A stretch of DNA of 64,000 bases from Microlunatus lacustris (GTDB lineage: Bacteria; Actinomycetota; Actinomycetes; Propionibacteriales; Propionibacteriaceae). The stretch is from NCBI GenBank assembly GCA_039527025.1, contig BAAAJN010000007.1:1-64000 (forward strand), written 5' to 3'. A program made the translations under genes and the position numbers. The notes beneath the pieces are model-generated. The model was not told where the DNA came from. It did not search any database and worked only from the letters and a program-made list of their open reading frames with translations. Shown here one piece after another: positions 17,221-25,117 of this stretch (position 1 is its first letter; each line of letters opens with the position of its first letter).

Positions 17221-17748
17221 TCAGGCGGCGCCGTCACCGCCGGACTCCACCAGCCAGCCGAACTCTCCCGGCGCAGTCTCGACCAGCCGGCGACCGGCCG
17301 CCAGCGACGCCAGCACCGCGCCGTCCACCACCAGCGGGTGCGGTCCGGCGAAGTCCACCAGCAGGGCGGCGACGCCCTCGGCCTGGGCCGTCTGAGCGGC
17401 CTTGTCCAGGGTGACCGCCACCGGCCGGGCGTCGGCCTGCCACGCGTGCAGCGCGTCCAGCCCCGTGAAGGCCAGCAGCGCCCGGCGGCCGTCGGCGGCC
17501 TGCAGCATCGCCACCGACATCTCGGCCTCCTTGTCCGAGGCCAGCCCGCCGACCGTCTCGCCCAGCCGGGTGGCCGTGGCGACGACGGGCACCAGCAGCC
17601 GGTCGGTGCACAGCGTGGTGACCGCCCGGAGGTAGGCGGCCGGATCGGCGCTGCCGACGGCGGCGGCCAGCGCCCTCCGGGTGGCCGGGTCGGCGAGCCC
17701 GGCGTCGCCGGGGAACGGGGAAGGGGCGAGCTGGCGGTCGTGGTCCAC
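17221..17748 (-). CDS. SseB-family protein
   Basis: The 175-residue product matches the SseB N-terminal-domain family often found next to infC in actinobacteria. The family blocks are visible as LLVPVVATATRLGET, SVAMLQAADGRRALLAFTG and the VDFAGPHPLVVDG stretch near the C-terminus. No signal peptide or membrane segment is seen, so it is probably cytoplasmic. Its biochemical role is unknown. The GTG start is preceded by TAGCGT (17755-17760) ending 6 nt upstream, with no Shine-Dalgarno sequence, so it is probably leaderless. Confidence 0.8.
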   Translation of the reverse strand: MDHDRQLAPSPFPGDAGLADPATRRALAAAVGSADPAAYLRAVTTLCTDRLLVPVVATATRLGETVGGLASDKEAEMSVAMLQAADGRRALLAFTGLDALHAWQADARPVAVTLDKAAQTAQAEGVAALLVDFAGPHPLVVDGAVLASLAAGRRLVETAPGEFGWLVESGGDGAA

Positions 17749-17856
17749 GGCTTCACGCTACGGGAGGCGTGACCCCGGCCGACCGTCCACGGAGCCGGGG
17801 TGCGGCGGGTGGTCTCCCCGATCGGCAGGACGCCCGCGCTGTGGCACATTGGCAGG

Positions 17857-18333
17857 ATGCCAGCCGAATCCGCCGTCCTCCTCCCCCTCGCCGCGGGCCT
17901 GACCCTGCTGGGGCTGCTGATCGCCATCCTCGCCGGACGCCGAGGCCGCAAGGGCCGGATGGTCCAGGGGATCGGCCTCGCCCTGCTCCCCGTGGCCCTC
18001 TACCTGAGCGGCCTGCTGGGCCTGGTCTGGGACGGGGTCGTCGCGGTCGGGCGGTGGGCCTCCAGCACCGTGCTGTCCCCGACCATCTGGGCGGGCTTCG
18101 CCCTCCTCGCCGTCTGCGTCGTGCTGTGGGTCGTCGGCGGCATCGTCGCCCGACGTACCCCCAAGCGGACGCGGGCCGACCGCTCGGCCGCCACCACGGC
18201 GGGCACCGGTACCGGCGCCAAGGCCGTCGGCGGCCGGCAGTCCGGCGCCGCCCCGCAGCAGAAGCAGGCCCCGGCCCAGGACGACGACATGGCCGAGATC
18301 GAGGCCCTGCTCAAGTCCCGCGGGATCGAGTGA
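17857..18333 (+). CDS. small membrane protein of unknown function
   Basis: Predicted 158-residue protein with three hydrophobic segments (about residues 6-26, 35-59 and 75-98), basic loops (GRRGRKGR, RRTPKRTRADR), then a low-complexity Gly/Ala/Gln linker and a charged C-terminal helix (DDDMAEIEALLKSRGIE). I do not recognise a functional family. The ATG at 17857 is preferred because it opens just before the first membrane segment; an upstream ATG at 17800 adds 19 unlikely residues. It faces the PH-domain gene, with the stops only 10 bp apart. Confidence 0.7.
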   Translation: MPAESAVLLPLAAGLTLLGLLIAILAGRRGRKGRMVQGIGLALLPVALYLSGLLGLVWDGVVAVGRWASSTVLSPTIWAGFALLAVCVVLWVVGGIVARRTPKRTRADRSAATTAGTGTGAKAVGGRQSGAAPQQKQAPAQDDDMAEIEALLKSRGIE

Positions 18334-18343
18334 GCCGGACGGC

Positions 18344-18838
18344 TCAGCGGTGCTGGGTCCAGTAGCGCTGCCGGCGGCGGAGTTCTTCCACGCCGATCTG
18401 CGCCGCGGCCCCGTCGCCGTACTGCAGGGCCATCAGCTGCCGCTTCTCGGCGTCCAGGTCGGCGGTGAAGGGGCGGCCGTCCGCCGGGGTCAGCAGCACG
18501 AAGGCCCACGGGTCGCCCCGGCGCAGCACGACCTGGTGCACCCGGTCCCAGGGCACCGCGTGCGTCCGCATCCCGTTGCGGAACCAGAGGCCGTCGGAAT
18601 CGGCGCGCACCACGCTCAGGGCCAGGGCGACCATCACACCGACCAGCAGGGCCAGCAGGGCCAGCAGGGTCAGCCGTTGCGACAGCGTGAACAGCACCTG
18701 GATCTCGCTCGGCAGCGCCAGCCAGCCGTAGAGGGTCGCCAGCACGAGCGCGACGGCGAAGGCCGCGGCGACCAGCCGCAGCCGGCGGGGCCGGATGACC
18801 AGCGTGGACGGCGCGACGGCGTCGGGTGCGGGTCGCAT
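18344..18838 (-). CDS. PH-domain membrane protein
   Basis: The 164-residue product has two membrane segments (about residues 22-42 and 55-78), then a bacterial PH-like domain (GLWFRNGMRTHAVPWDRVHQVVLRRGD) and a short helical tail. Such proteins typically lie next to hisG in actinobacteria; M. tuberculosis has the same neighbour relation from memory (Rv2120c/hisG). The ATG overlaps the hisG stop by one base (TGATG), so it is probably co-translated. Function is unknown. Confidence 0.78.
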   Translation of the reverse strand: MRPAPDAVAPSTLVIRPRRLRLVAAAFAVALVLATLYGWLALPSEIQVLFTLSQRLTLLALLALLVGVMVALALSVVRADSDGLWFRNGMRTHAVPWDRVHQVVLRRGDPWAFVLLTPADGRPFTADLDAEKRQLMALQYGDGAAAQIGVEELRRRQRYWTQHR

Positions 18839-19701
18839 CAGATCCGGCACGCGGCGATGTCGGTGACGAGGATGGCCCGGGCGCCGAGCTCCCACAGGTC
18901 GTCCATCACCTGCTGGGCCTCGGGCTTGGGCACCATCGCCCGGACGGCGTGCCAGCCCTGCCGAGCCAGCGGGGCGACGGTCGGCGACTCGAGGCCCGGA
19001 GTGATCGCACAGGCTGCCTGCACCACCTCGGCGCTGACGTCGTAGTCCATCATCACGTAGTTCCGGGCCACCAGGACGCCGTTCAGGCGGCGCACCAGCT
19101 GCGCGAGCCCGGGCGGCTCCGGGGCGTCGGTGCGGCGGATCAGGATGCCCTCGGACTGCAGGATCGGCTCTCCGAACAGCGACAGGCCCGCCTGGCGCAG
19201 CGTGGTGCCGGTCTCCACCACGTCGGCGATGACGTCCGCCACCCCCAGCCGGATCGCCGTCTCCACCGCGCCGTCCAGCTTGATCAACCGGGTGCTCACC
19301 CCGCGGTCGGCGAGGTAGGACTCGACCAGGCCCGGGTAGGAGGTGGCCAGCCGCAGTCCCTGCAGCTTCTCCACGCTGAGGTCGGCGTCCACCGGCGCGG
19401 CGAACCGGAAGCGGCTGCGGCCGAACCCGAGTGGCATCACCTCGGTGGCCGGGGCGTGGGAGTCGAGCAGCATGTCGCGGCCGGTGAGGCCGACGTCGAG
19501 GGTGCCCTCCCCCACGTAGACGGCGATGTCGCGCGGCCGCAGGTAGAAGAACTCGACGCCGTTCGCCTCGTCGAAGAGGACGAGCTCCTTGGGGTCGCTG
19601 CGCTGGGCGTAGCCCGCCTCGCGGAGCATCGCGGACGCGGACTCCGAGAGGGAGCCCTTGTTCGGGACGGCGATCTTGATGGTCGGGCGGGCGGGGCTCA
19701 C
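18838..19701 (-). CDS. hisG: ATP phosphoribosyltransferase, long form
   Basis: First step of histidine synthesis: ATP plus PRPP to phosphoribosyl-ATP. The 287-residue length and the C-terminal ACT-like regulatory domain (about residues 210-287) mark the long, histidine-sensitive form. Catalytic blocks include VPNKGSLSE, GLTGRDMLLD and the PRPP-binding segment ADVIADVVETGTTLR. The GTG start has TAGGAT (19708-19713) ending 6 nt upstream and no Shine-Dalgarno sequence, so it appears leaderless. hisE lies 61 bp upstream. Confidence 0.97.
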   Translation of the reverse strand: MSPARPTIKIAVPNKGSLSESASAMLREAGYAQRSDPKELVLFDEANGVEFFYLRPRDIAVYVGEGTLDVGLTGRDMLLDSHAPATEVMPLGFGRSRFRFAAPVDADLSVEKLQGLRLATSYPGLVESYLADRGVSTRLIKLDGAVETAIRLGVADVIADVVETGTTLRQAGLSLFGEPILQSEGILIRRTDAPEPPGLAQLVRRLNGVLVARNYVMMDYDVSAEVVQAACAITPGLESPTVAPLARQGWHAVRAMVPKPEAQQVMDDLWELGARAILVTDIAACRI

Positions 19702-19762
19702 GCCGTCATCCTAGGTGCCGGGCCGCACCGGACCCGAGTGCCGGAGGCCGGTGAGACCGGCC

Positions 19763-20032
19763 TCAGAGGTAGGCGTAGACGTCGTCGAGGTCGAGCTCGA
19801 GGGCGATCATCATCGTCTGCAGGTGGTACAGCAGCTGGCTGATCTCCTCCGCGGCCTCGGCCTTGGACTGGTGCTCGGCGGCCATCCACACCTCGGCCGC
19901 CTCCTCGACGACCTTCTTGCCGATGGCGTGCACGCCGGCGTCGACGCGGGCCACCGTGCTGGACCCCGGCGCCCGCTCGGCCACCTTGGCGCTCAGCTCG
20001 GCGAACAGGGATTCGAAGGTCTTCGTACTCAC
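19763..20032 (-). CDS. hisE: phosphoribosyl-ATP pyrophosphatase
   Basis: Second step of histidine synthesis, hydrolysing PR-ATP to PR-AMP. The 89-residue all-alpha MazG-like protein has the family core GKKVVEEAAEVWMAA and EISQLLYHLQTMM. The GTG start is preceded by TAGGCT (20040-20045) ending 7 nt upstream, so this gene also looks leaderless. It has its own promoter although it lies just upstream of hisG. Confidence 0.96.
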   Translation of the reverse strand: MSTKTFESLFAELSAKVAERAPGSSTVARVDAGVHAIGKKVVEEAAEVWMAAEHQSKAEAAEEISQLLYHLQTMMIALELDLDDVYAYL

Positions 20033-20110
20033 ACAGGGCAGCCTAGTGGCCGGCGCCGTGGAGACTCCGGGGTCGACGCCGACCCCGAAGCCGCCACAGC
20101 TCGGTCGTCG

Positions 20111-20830
20111 TCAGCCGACGGTCTCCGACACCGGGTCGACCACCCCGGCGGGTACCGCCTCGGCGCCCTCGGTCCGCTGGATGCGGATCCACGACACCAG
20201 CCCCAGCACGCAGAACGCGCCGTAGACGATGTACATGATCGCCGAGGGGTAGAAGCCGGCCGCCAGCAGCAGCGGGATCCCGACGAGGTCGACGGCGACC
20301 CAGATCAGCCAGAAGTCCGTCCAGCCCCGCGCCATCCCGTAGGTGGCGAGGATCGAACCGGTCAGGATCCAGGCGTCGGCGAGCGGACCCCAGGAGCCGA
20401 GCGCCTCGAGGATGAAGAAGAACGCCGCGGTCAGCACGACGGCGCCGGCCAGCAGCTGCAGCCGCTCACGACCGGTGGCCCAGCGCGGCCGCACGGCCAC
20501 CCCACCCCCGCCCTGGCTCTTGCGGTTGCGGGTCCACTGCACCCAGCCGTAGACGCTCAGGGCCAGGAAGAAGACCTGACGGCCCGCCTGACCCCAGACG
20601 TCGTGCTCCTGGGGGGTGTCGAGGACGCCACCCAGGGCGCTCCCGACGAACACGGTGAACAGCAAGATGTTGCCGATGATGCCGATCGGCCACGCGGCCA
20701 CTCTCCGCTGCATGCCGAGCAGTGCGCTCGCCAGCCCGAAGACGTTGCCGATGACTTCTCGCCAGAGGATGCCGGGGCCGATGTCGATCTTGGCCTCCAG
20801 CAACCGCACCAGCAGTTCTGACAATCCCAT
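20111..20830 (-). CDS. ribM: PnuC/RibM-type riboflavin transporter
   Basis: Membrane protein of the PnuC family (239 residues), with about seven hydrophobic segments and the family-like stretches WPIGIIGNILLFTVF and VYGWVQW. PnuC proteins usually carry nicotinamide riboside, but those under FMN riboswitches in actinobacteria (RibM/PnuX) carry riboflavin by facilitated diffusion. The complete FMN riboswitch directly upstream makes riboflavin the likely substrate. The ATG at 20830 follows GGAGGG at 7-8 nt. The symbol is based on context; substrate choice is not proven by the sequence. Confidence 0.85.
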   Translation of the reverse strand: MGLSELLVRLLEAKIDIGPGILWREVIGNVFGLASALLGMQRRVAAWPIGIIGNILLFTVFVGSALGGVLDTPQEHDVWGQAGRQVFFLALSVYGWVQWTRNRKSQGGGGVAVRPRWATGRERLQLLAGAVVLTAAFFFILEALGSWGPLADAWILTGSILATYGMARGWTDFWLIWVAVDLVGIPLLLAAGFYPSAIMYIVYGAFCVLGLVSWIRIQRTEGAEAVPAGVVDPVSETVG

Positions 20831-20931
20831 GGGATGTCCCTCCACTCGTCCGGTCGCACGGTGGTACCCGGGGTGGACAGAGACGTCGACGTGCGCCGCG
20901 GGCAAGCCGCCCCGGCGTCGTCGCGTGCTCC

Positions 20932-21055
20932 CGTGTTCCTCCCATCCGGACTCTCACCGTCGGTCGTGGAGTTTCACCACATCAACCGACCGCTGGCTGC
21001 GATCGGGTCGCGGACTTTCACCGCCGGCTCGGACTTCCACCGACCCCGGAACACG
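20932..21055 (-). ncRNA. FMN riboswitch (RFN element)
   Basis: On the minus strand the RFN core is easy to read: GCCGGCGGTGAAAGTCCGCGA, then TTGATGTGGTGAAACTCC, then CGACGGTGAGAGTCCGGATG, closed by matching ends CGTGTTCC (near 21055) and GGAACACG (near 20932). About 100 nt separate the aptamer from the ribM start, and the ribosome-binding site GGAGGG lies at its end. No T-run terminator is evident, so control is more likely at translation initiation. FMN would switch off the transporter when flavin is plentiful. Confidence 0.95.
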
Positions 21056-21157
21056 TGCGAGTTTGACAACTCGTCGAGACCATTCTGGCACGGTCGTCCG
21101 CACCTGCGGTGCGGCTCTTGCCGGTCAGACGCCGACGCTGCCAGGATCGCCGGTGTG

Positions 21158-21523
21158 ATGGATCACGTCGGCATCCAGGTGGACGACCTCGCCGCCGCCC
21201 GCCACTTCTACGACACCGTGCTGGAGACCCTGGGCTACCGGATGCTGATGGACATGGGGCCGGCCGTCGGCTACGGCGCCGAGCACCCCGTGTTCTGGAT
21301 CGGGGCCGCCACCGACCGCATCCCCAACCGGCAGAGCCACCTGGCCTTCGTCGCCCCCAGCCGGGAGGCGGTGATCGCCTTCCACGACGCCGCGCTCGCC
21401 TTCGGGACGGCCAGCCTGCACCCGCCGAGGCTCTGGCCGGAGTACCACGCGGGCTACTTCGGGGCCTTCGTCCGGGACCCGGACGGCAACAACGTCGAGG
21501 CCGTGCACCAGAGGTTTGGGTGA
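21158..21523 (+). CDS. VOC/glyoxalase-fold protein
   Basis: Single VOC domain of 121 residues: MDHVGIQVDDLAAARHFYDTVL at the N-terminus and FVRDPDGNNVEAVHQ at the C-terminus, which supplies the usual metal-ligand glutamate. Likely metal-dependent and cytoplasmic; substrate unknown. The ATG at 21158 follows a GTG by one codon; CAGGAT (21142-21147) is a possible -10, so start and leader are uncertain by one codon. It converges with mshC. Confidence 0.85.
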   Translation: MDHVGIQVDDLAAARHFYDTVLETLGYRMLMDMGPAVGYGAEHPVFWIGAATDRIPNRQSHLAFVAPSREAVIAFHDAALAFGTASLHPPRLWPEYHAGYFGAFVRDPDGNNVEAVHQRFG

Positions 21524-21577
21524 GCTCGCTCTGCGTTGATGGTCCTCGCTCCGCCCGTACGCGGACGCGATCCGCTG

Positions 21578-21613
21578 CCTGAGCTTGTCGAAGGCCGCGT
21601 CGACGAGCTCAGG
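21578..21613. repeat. REP-like palindrome / bidirectional terminator
   Basis: CTGAGCTTGTCGA (21579-21591) and TCGACGAGCTCAG (21600-21612) form a 13-bp stem with one mismatch around an 8-nt loop. It lies between the convergent VOC gene and mshC. The arm CCTTCGACAAGCTCAGG recurs at 41027, so this is a dispersed repeat as well as a likely terminator. Confidence 0.65.
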
Positions 21614-21622
21614 GATCTGTGA

Positions 21623-22867
21623 TCACAGCGTGACGCCGAGCAGGGCCTCGACGGCGCGGGCCACCACCTGCGGGGCGTAGGCGTCGTCGCTCTCCACCAC
21701 CGACGAGGCGCCGGCCCAGGCGTCCACCGCGGCCAGCGCGGACGGGGCGTCCAGGTCGTCGGCCAGCGCGGCGCGGATCTGCACGACCACGGCGTCGCCG
21801 TCCACGCCGGCGTCCAGCCGGACGGCCTCGCGCCAGCGGCTGAGCCGCTCCTCGGCGGCGGTCAGCAGCTCGGGCGTCCACTCCCAGTCGTCGCGGTAGT
21901 GGTGGTCGAGCAGGGCGAGCCGGACCGCCATCGGGTCGACGCCGTCGCGGCGGAGCCCGGAGACGAGAACCAGGTTGCCGCGTGACTTGCTCATCTTCTC
22001 CCCGTCCAGCGCCACCATCCCGCTGTGCAGGTAGGCGCGCGCGAACGCCTTGCCGGTGGCCAGCCGGCCCACCGAGGCGCTCATCTCGTGGTGCGGGAAG
22101 ACCAGGTCGCTGCCGCCGGCCTGGACGTCGAAGTCCGGCCCCAGGACGTCCAGCGCGATGGCGGCGCACTCCACGTGCCAGCCTGGTCGCCCCTCGCCGA
22201 ACGGCGACGGCCAGGCCGGGTCACCCTCCCGGTGCCGCAGCCAGACCAGGGAGTCCAGCGCGCCCCGCTTGGCGCTGCGGTCCGGGTCGCCCCCGCGCTC
22301 GGCGAAGACCGGCCGGGCGGCCGCCTCGTCGAGGTGGGACAGCGAGCCGAAGTCGGGGTCCTGGGCCTGGTCGAGGTACAGGTCGCCGGCGTGCTCGTCC
22401 TCGACGGCGTAGACCACGCCCCTGGTCTGCAGGTCCGCCACCAGCTCGGTGATCAGCGGGATGGACTCGACCGCGCCGACGTAGTGGCTGGGGGGGAGGA
22501 CGTTGAGCGCCTCCATGTCCTCGCGGAACAGCTGGGTCTGCTCGGCGGCGAGCGCAGCCCAGTCGACGCCGGTGTCCCGGGCCCGCTCGATCAGCGGGTC
22601 GTCGACGTCGGTGACGTTCTGCACGTAGACGACGTCGAGACCGGCGTCGCGCCACACCCGGTTCAGCAGGTCGAAGGAGACGTAGGTGTTGGCGTGACCG
22701 ATGTGGGTGGCGTCGTAGGGCGTGATGCCGCAGACGTACATCCGGGCCGTGCCCTCGGCCGGGCCGACCGGGACCAGCTCCTGGGCGGCCGAGTCAAAGG
22801 CCCGCACCGCGGGGGCGTCCTCCGGGCGCTCGAGCTGGAGTACCGGTCCGGAGCGCCACGCCTGCAT
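21623..22867 (-). CDS. mshC: L-cysteine:1D-myo-inosityl 2-amino-2-deoxy-alpha-D-glucopyranoside ligase
   Basis: Mycothiol synthesis: ATP-dependent joining of cysteine to GlcN-inositol. MshC derives from cysteinyl-tRNA synthetase; the diagnostic TPYDATHIGHA (HIGH motif) is present, as are the KMSKS motif in GEKMSKSRGN and the zinc-site region GWHVECAAI...FPHHE. The 414-residue length is right for MshC and too short for CysS, as it lacks the anticodon-binding extension. The ATG has TAGGGT (22874-22879) ending 6 nt upstream and no Shine-Dalgarno sequence: leaderless. It precedes the uncharacterised trio's stop codons on the same strand. Confidence 0.96.
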   Translation of the reverse strand: MQAWRSGPVLQLERPEDAPAVRAFDSAAQELVPVGPAEGTARMYVCGITPYDATHIGHANTYVSFDLLNRVWRDAGLDVVYVQNVTDVDDPLIERARDTGVDWAALAAEQTQLFREDMEALNVLPPSHYVGAVESIPLITELVADLQTRGVVYAVEDEHAGDLYLDQAQDPDFGSLSHLDEAAARPVFAERGGDPDRSAKRGALDSLVWLRHREGDPAWPSPFGEGRPGWHVECAAIALDVLGPDFDVQAGGSDLVFPHHEMSASVGRLATGKAFARAYLHSGMVALDGEKMSKSRGNLVLVSGLRRDGVDPMAVRLALLDHHYRDDWEWTPELLTAAEERLSRWREAVRLDAGVDGDAVVVQIRAALADDLDAPSALAAVDAWAGASSVVESDDAYAPQVVARAVEALLGVTL

Positions 22868-22937
22868 GCGGTCACCCTAACGGCGGGTCCGGACCGGTCC
22901 AGGCCACTCCCCCGACGCCGGACAGGGCCGGTCACGG

Positions 22938-23738
22938 TCAGAAGGGCGGCCAGGGGATGGAGGGCCACTGACCGCGCGGACGGGGCAACCGGCCGCGGCG
23001 CAGCAGCAGGTCCGCCCGCCGGACCAGCGCCGCGACCTCCTGCTCGTCGAGCAGTGCGGTGAGCCGCTCGGGTGCCTCGTCCCGGGCCCTGGCGACGGCC
23101 TCCAGCTCCACGTCGTGCAGCTCGCTGCCGGCCCAGCCCCACAGCAGCGTCCGCAGCTTGGGGTCGGTGTGGAAGGTCACGCCGTGGTCGACGCCGAAGA
23201 CCTGCCCGCGACTGGCCAGGACGTGGCCGCCCTTGCGGTCGGCGTTGTTGACCAGCACGTCGAAGACGGCGAGCATCCGCAGCCGCGGGTCGTCGGCGTG
23301 GATGACCGAGACCGGCCGGTCGTCGGCCCCGATCCCCTCGACGCAGGAGAACCAGCCGCTGCTCGGCACCGCGGTGCTGGGCACCAGGTCGACCAGCTCC
23401 GCGACCGCCTCGGGCTCGCTCTCCACCCAGGCCTGCAGGGAGCCCGGCCCCAGCGGACCCTCGGCGAAGACCGTCACCGGTACGCAGTCGAAGCCGCCGG
23501 TCCGCGACACCTCGTAGGCCGCCACCTCGCGCAGCCCGAGGGTGCCGGTCGGGAAGTCCCAGAGCGGCCGCTCCCCCTCGGTCGGCTTGTAGACCCAGGA
23601 GCTGGTGCCGCCGGCCGGCGTGCGGACCTCGGTCAGGAAGGTCGCGTTCGAGGCCTCCACCAGCCGACCGGTGATCTCCATCTCGGCCTCGACCAGCTCG
23701 GTCTCGGCCAGGGAGGTGCTGAGCGCCGGATGGGTCAT
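22938..23738 (-). CDS. SCO1664-family PI3/PI4-kinase-like protein
   Basis: Member of an actinobacterial family distantly similar to phosphatidylinositol 3-/4-kinases (266 residues). Kinase-like elements are visible: VYKP near residue 50 as a candidate ATP-lysine segment, the catalytic-loop-like VLVNNADRKGGH, and GVDHGVTFH in the place of the DFG/DxG segment. The true substrate is unknown. It is the first of three conserved uncharacterised genes, with DUF3090 and the MSMEG_4193 phosphatase encoded upstream on the same strand. The ATG at 23738 has a 15-bp tandem repeat just before it. Confidence 0.85.
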   Translation of the reverse strand: MTHPALSTSLAETELVEAEMEITGRLVEASNATFLTEVRTPAGGTSSWVYKPTEGERPLWDFPTGTLGLREVAAYEVSRTGGFDCVPVTVFAEGPLGPGSLQAWVESEPEAVAELVDLVPSTAVPSSGWFSCVEGIGADDRPVSVIHADDPRLRMLAVFDVLVNNADRKGGHVLASRGQVFGVDHGVTFHTDPKLRTLLWGWAGSELHDVELEAVARARDEAPERLTALLDEQEVAALVRRADLLLRRGRLPRPRGQWPSIPWPPF

Positions 23739-23744
23739 CGAAGC

Positions 23745-23788
23745 GGGGTCGACGAGAACGGGGTCGACGAGAACGGGGTCATCAGAAC
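23745..23788. repeat. 15-bp tandem repeat between DUF3090 and the SCO1664-family gene
   Basis: Two perfect units of GGGGTCGACGAGAAC (23745-23759, 23760-23774) are followed by a degenerate third, GGGGTCATCAGAAC (23775-23788). The third contains the DUF3090 stop codon, so repeat number changes only the 43-bp intergenic spacer. Confidence 0.8.
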
Positions 23789-24360
23789 AGGGGGCGGCGG
23801 TACCCGTTGGCCCGCGGGCAGATGTGGCCCTGCGGGTCGAGGGGCTGCAGGCAGAAGGGGCAGGGCGGCCGGCCGGCGGAGACGAGGGCGTTGGCGCGGG
23901 CGACGAAGTCGCGGGCGTAGGCGGCGGTGATCTTGACGACGAAGACCTCGTCGGCGTCGACCTCCTCGCTCTCCACGGCGTCGCCGGCCTCGTCGTCGGA
24001 CTCCTCCACGTCGACGTTGGAGAACAGCTCGATGACGACCCGGTTGATGCTCGGGTCCCAGGCGATGGTCATGGTGCCGACCCGGAACTCCTCGGTGATC
24101 GGGGCGTCCAGCGGGTCGGTGTCGCGCGCCCGGGTGCTGGAGGGCGGCACGGCCGCGGCCCCGGTGCTGCGCCGGACCACCTCGTCGAGCACCCGGTCGA
24201 GGTGCTCGGCCAGCACGGAGACCTGCTGCTTCTCGCAGGCCACGCTGGTGATGCGGTTGCCCTCGCGGGCCTGCAGGAAGAACGCGCGTTCCCCGGGCTG
24301 TCCGACGGTGCCGGCGACGAACCGGTCCGGCTCGTCGTAGCGGTGCACGAGAATCGCCAT
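23782..24360 (-). CDS. DUF3090-family protein with C-terminal zinc-knuckle-like motif
   Basis: Second member of the conserved trio, 192 residues, cytoplasmic, function unknown. The body carries FDREG-like acidic and beta segments typical of DUF3090 (AILVHRYDEPDRFVAGTVGQ; ERAFFLQAREG). The C-terminus has CPFC at about 167-170 followed by HIC at about 179-181, a likely four-ligand zinc site. An acidic insert (VDVEESDDEAGDAVESEEVDADE) lies in the middle. The ATG has TAGGCT (24368-24373) ending 7 nt upstream, so it is probably leaderless. Confidence 0.87.
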   Translation of the reverse strand: MAILVHRYDEPDRFVAGTVGQPGERAFFLQAREGNRITSVACEKQQVSVLAEHLDRVLDEVVRRSTGAAAVPPSSTRARDTDPLDAPITEEFRVGTMTIAWDPSINRVVIELFSNVDVEESDDEAGDAVESEEVDADEVFVVKITAAYARDFVARANALVSAGRPPCPFCLQPLDPQGHICPRANGYRRPLF

Positions 24361-24382
24361 GGTCACCAGCCTAAGTCGGGGC

Positions 24383-25117
24383 TCAACGGGGCTCCCCGGC
24401 GGCAGGGTCGTCCGCACCGCCGGCGCCCAGCCCGCCGCCGACGGCCGCGTCGTCCGAGCCGGCGGCCTTGGTCGGCGGCGGCGTCAAGAGCTTGCCCAGG
24501 TCCGCGTTCGTCGAGTTCACCGTCACGACGTAGGGCCGGCTGGCGGTGTAGCGGACGATCGAGACCGAGGCCGGGTCGACGAGGATGCGCTGGAAGGCGT
24601 CCAGGTGCATGCCGAGCGCGTCGGCCAGCACGGCCTTGATCACGTCGCCGTGCGACACCGCTGCCCAGACCGCGTCGGGACCGTGCTCGGCCTCCATCCG
24701 GGCGTCCCAGCCGCGGATCGTGCCGACGGACCGGGCGCTCATCTCCGTCATCGACTCCCCGCCGGGGAAGCGGACGGCCGAGGGCTGGGACTGCACCGTC
24801 GCCCAGAGCTTCTCCTGGCTCAGCTCCTTGAGCGTCTTCCCGGTCCAGTCGCCGTAGCCGCACTCGATGATCCCGGCGTCGGTGTGCACGGGGCAGGCGT
24901 CGTCGCGGGCGCCGACCAGCGCCTGGGTGGTCTGCCGGCAGCGGCGCAGCGGAGAGGTGACCACGCCGCGCAGCGGGACCCCGGCCAGCCGGACCCCCAC
25001 GTCGGCGACCTGGGTGCGGCCGACGGCGTCCAGCTCGACCCCGGAGGAGCGGCCGGCGAGGATGCCCGCGGTGTTCGCGGACGTCCGGCCGTGCCGGACG
25101 AGCAGGACGGTGGTCAC
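24383..25117 (-). CDS. MSMEG_4193-family histidine phosphatase
   Basis: Histidine phosphatase (phosphoglycerate-mutase) superfamily, 244 residues, third member of the trio. The phospho-accepting histidine is in LLVRHGRTSANTAG near residue 9; the second catalytic histidine is in WAAVSHGDVIKAVLAD; the acid/base glutamate is in IIECGYGDW. Small-molecule phosphatase is more likely than mutase. The GTG start overlaps the flavin reductase stop (25114-25117), so the two are translationally coupled. The substrate is not known. Confidence 0.87.
   Translation of the reverse strand: MTTVLLVRHGRTSANTAGILAGRSSGVELDAVGRTQVADVGVRLAGVPLRGVVTSPLRRCRQTTQALVGARDDACPVHTDAGIIECGYGDWTGKTLKELSQEKLWATVQSQPSAVRFPGGESMTEMSARSVGTIRGWDARMEAEHGPDAVWAAVSHGDVIKAVLADALGMHLDAFQRILVDPASVSIVRYTASRPYVVTVNSTNADLGKLLTPPPTKAAGSDDAAVGGGLGAGGADDPAAGEPR

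Noticed and set aside
21623..22867. Cysteinyl-tRNA synthetase
   Set aside because: The TPYDATHIGHA signature and the shortened C-terminus fit MshC rather than CysS.
23745..23788. CRISPR-like repeat array
   Set aside because: Units are directly adjacent with no spacers, and only three occur; it is a simple tandem repeat.
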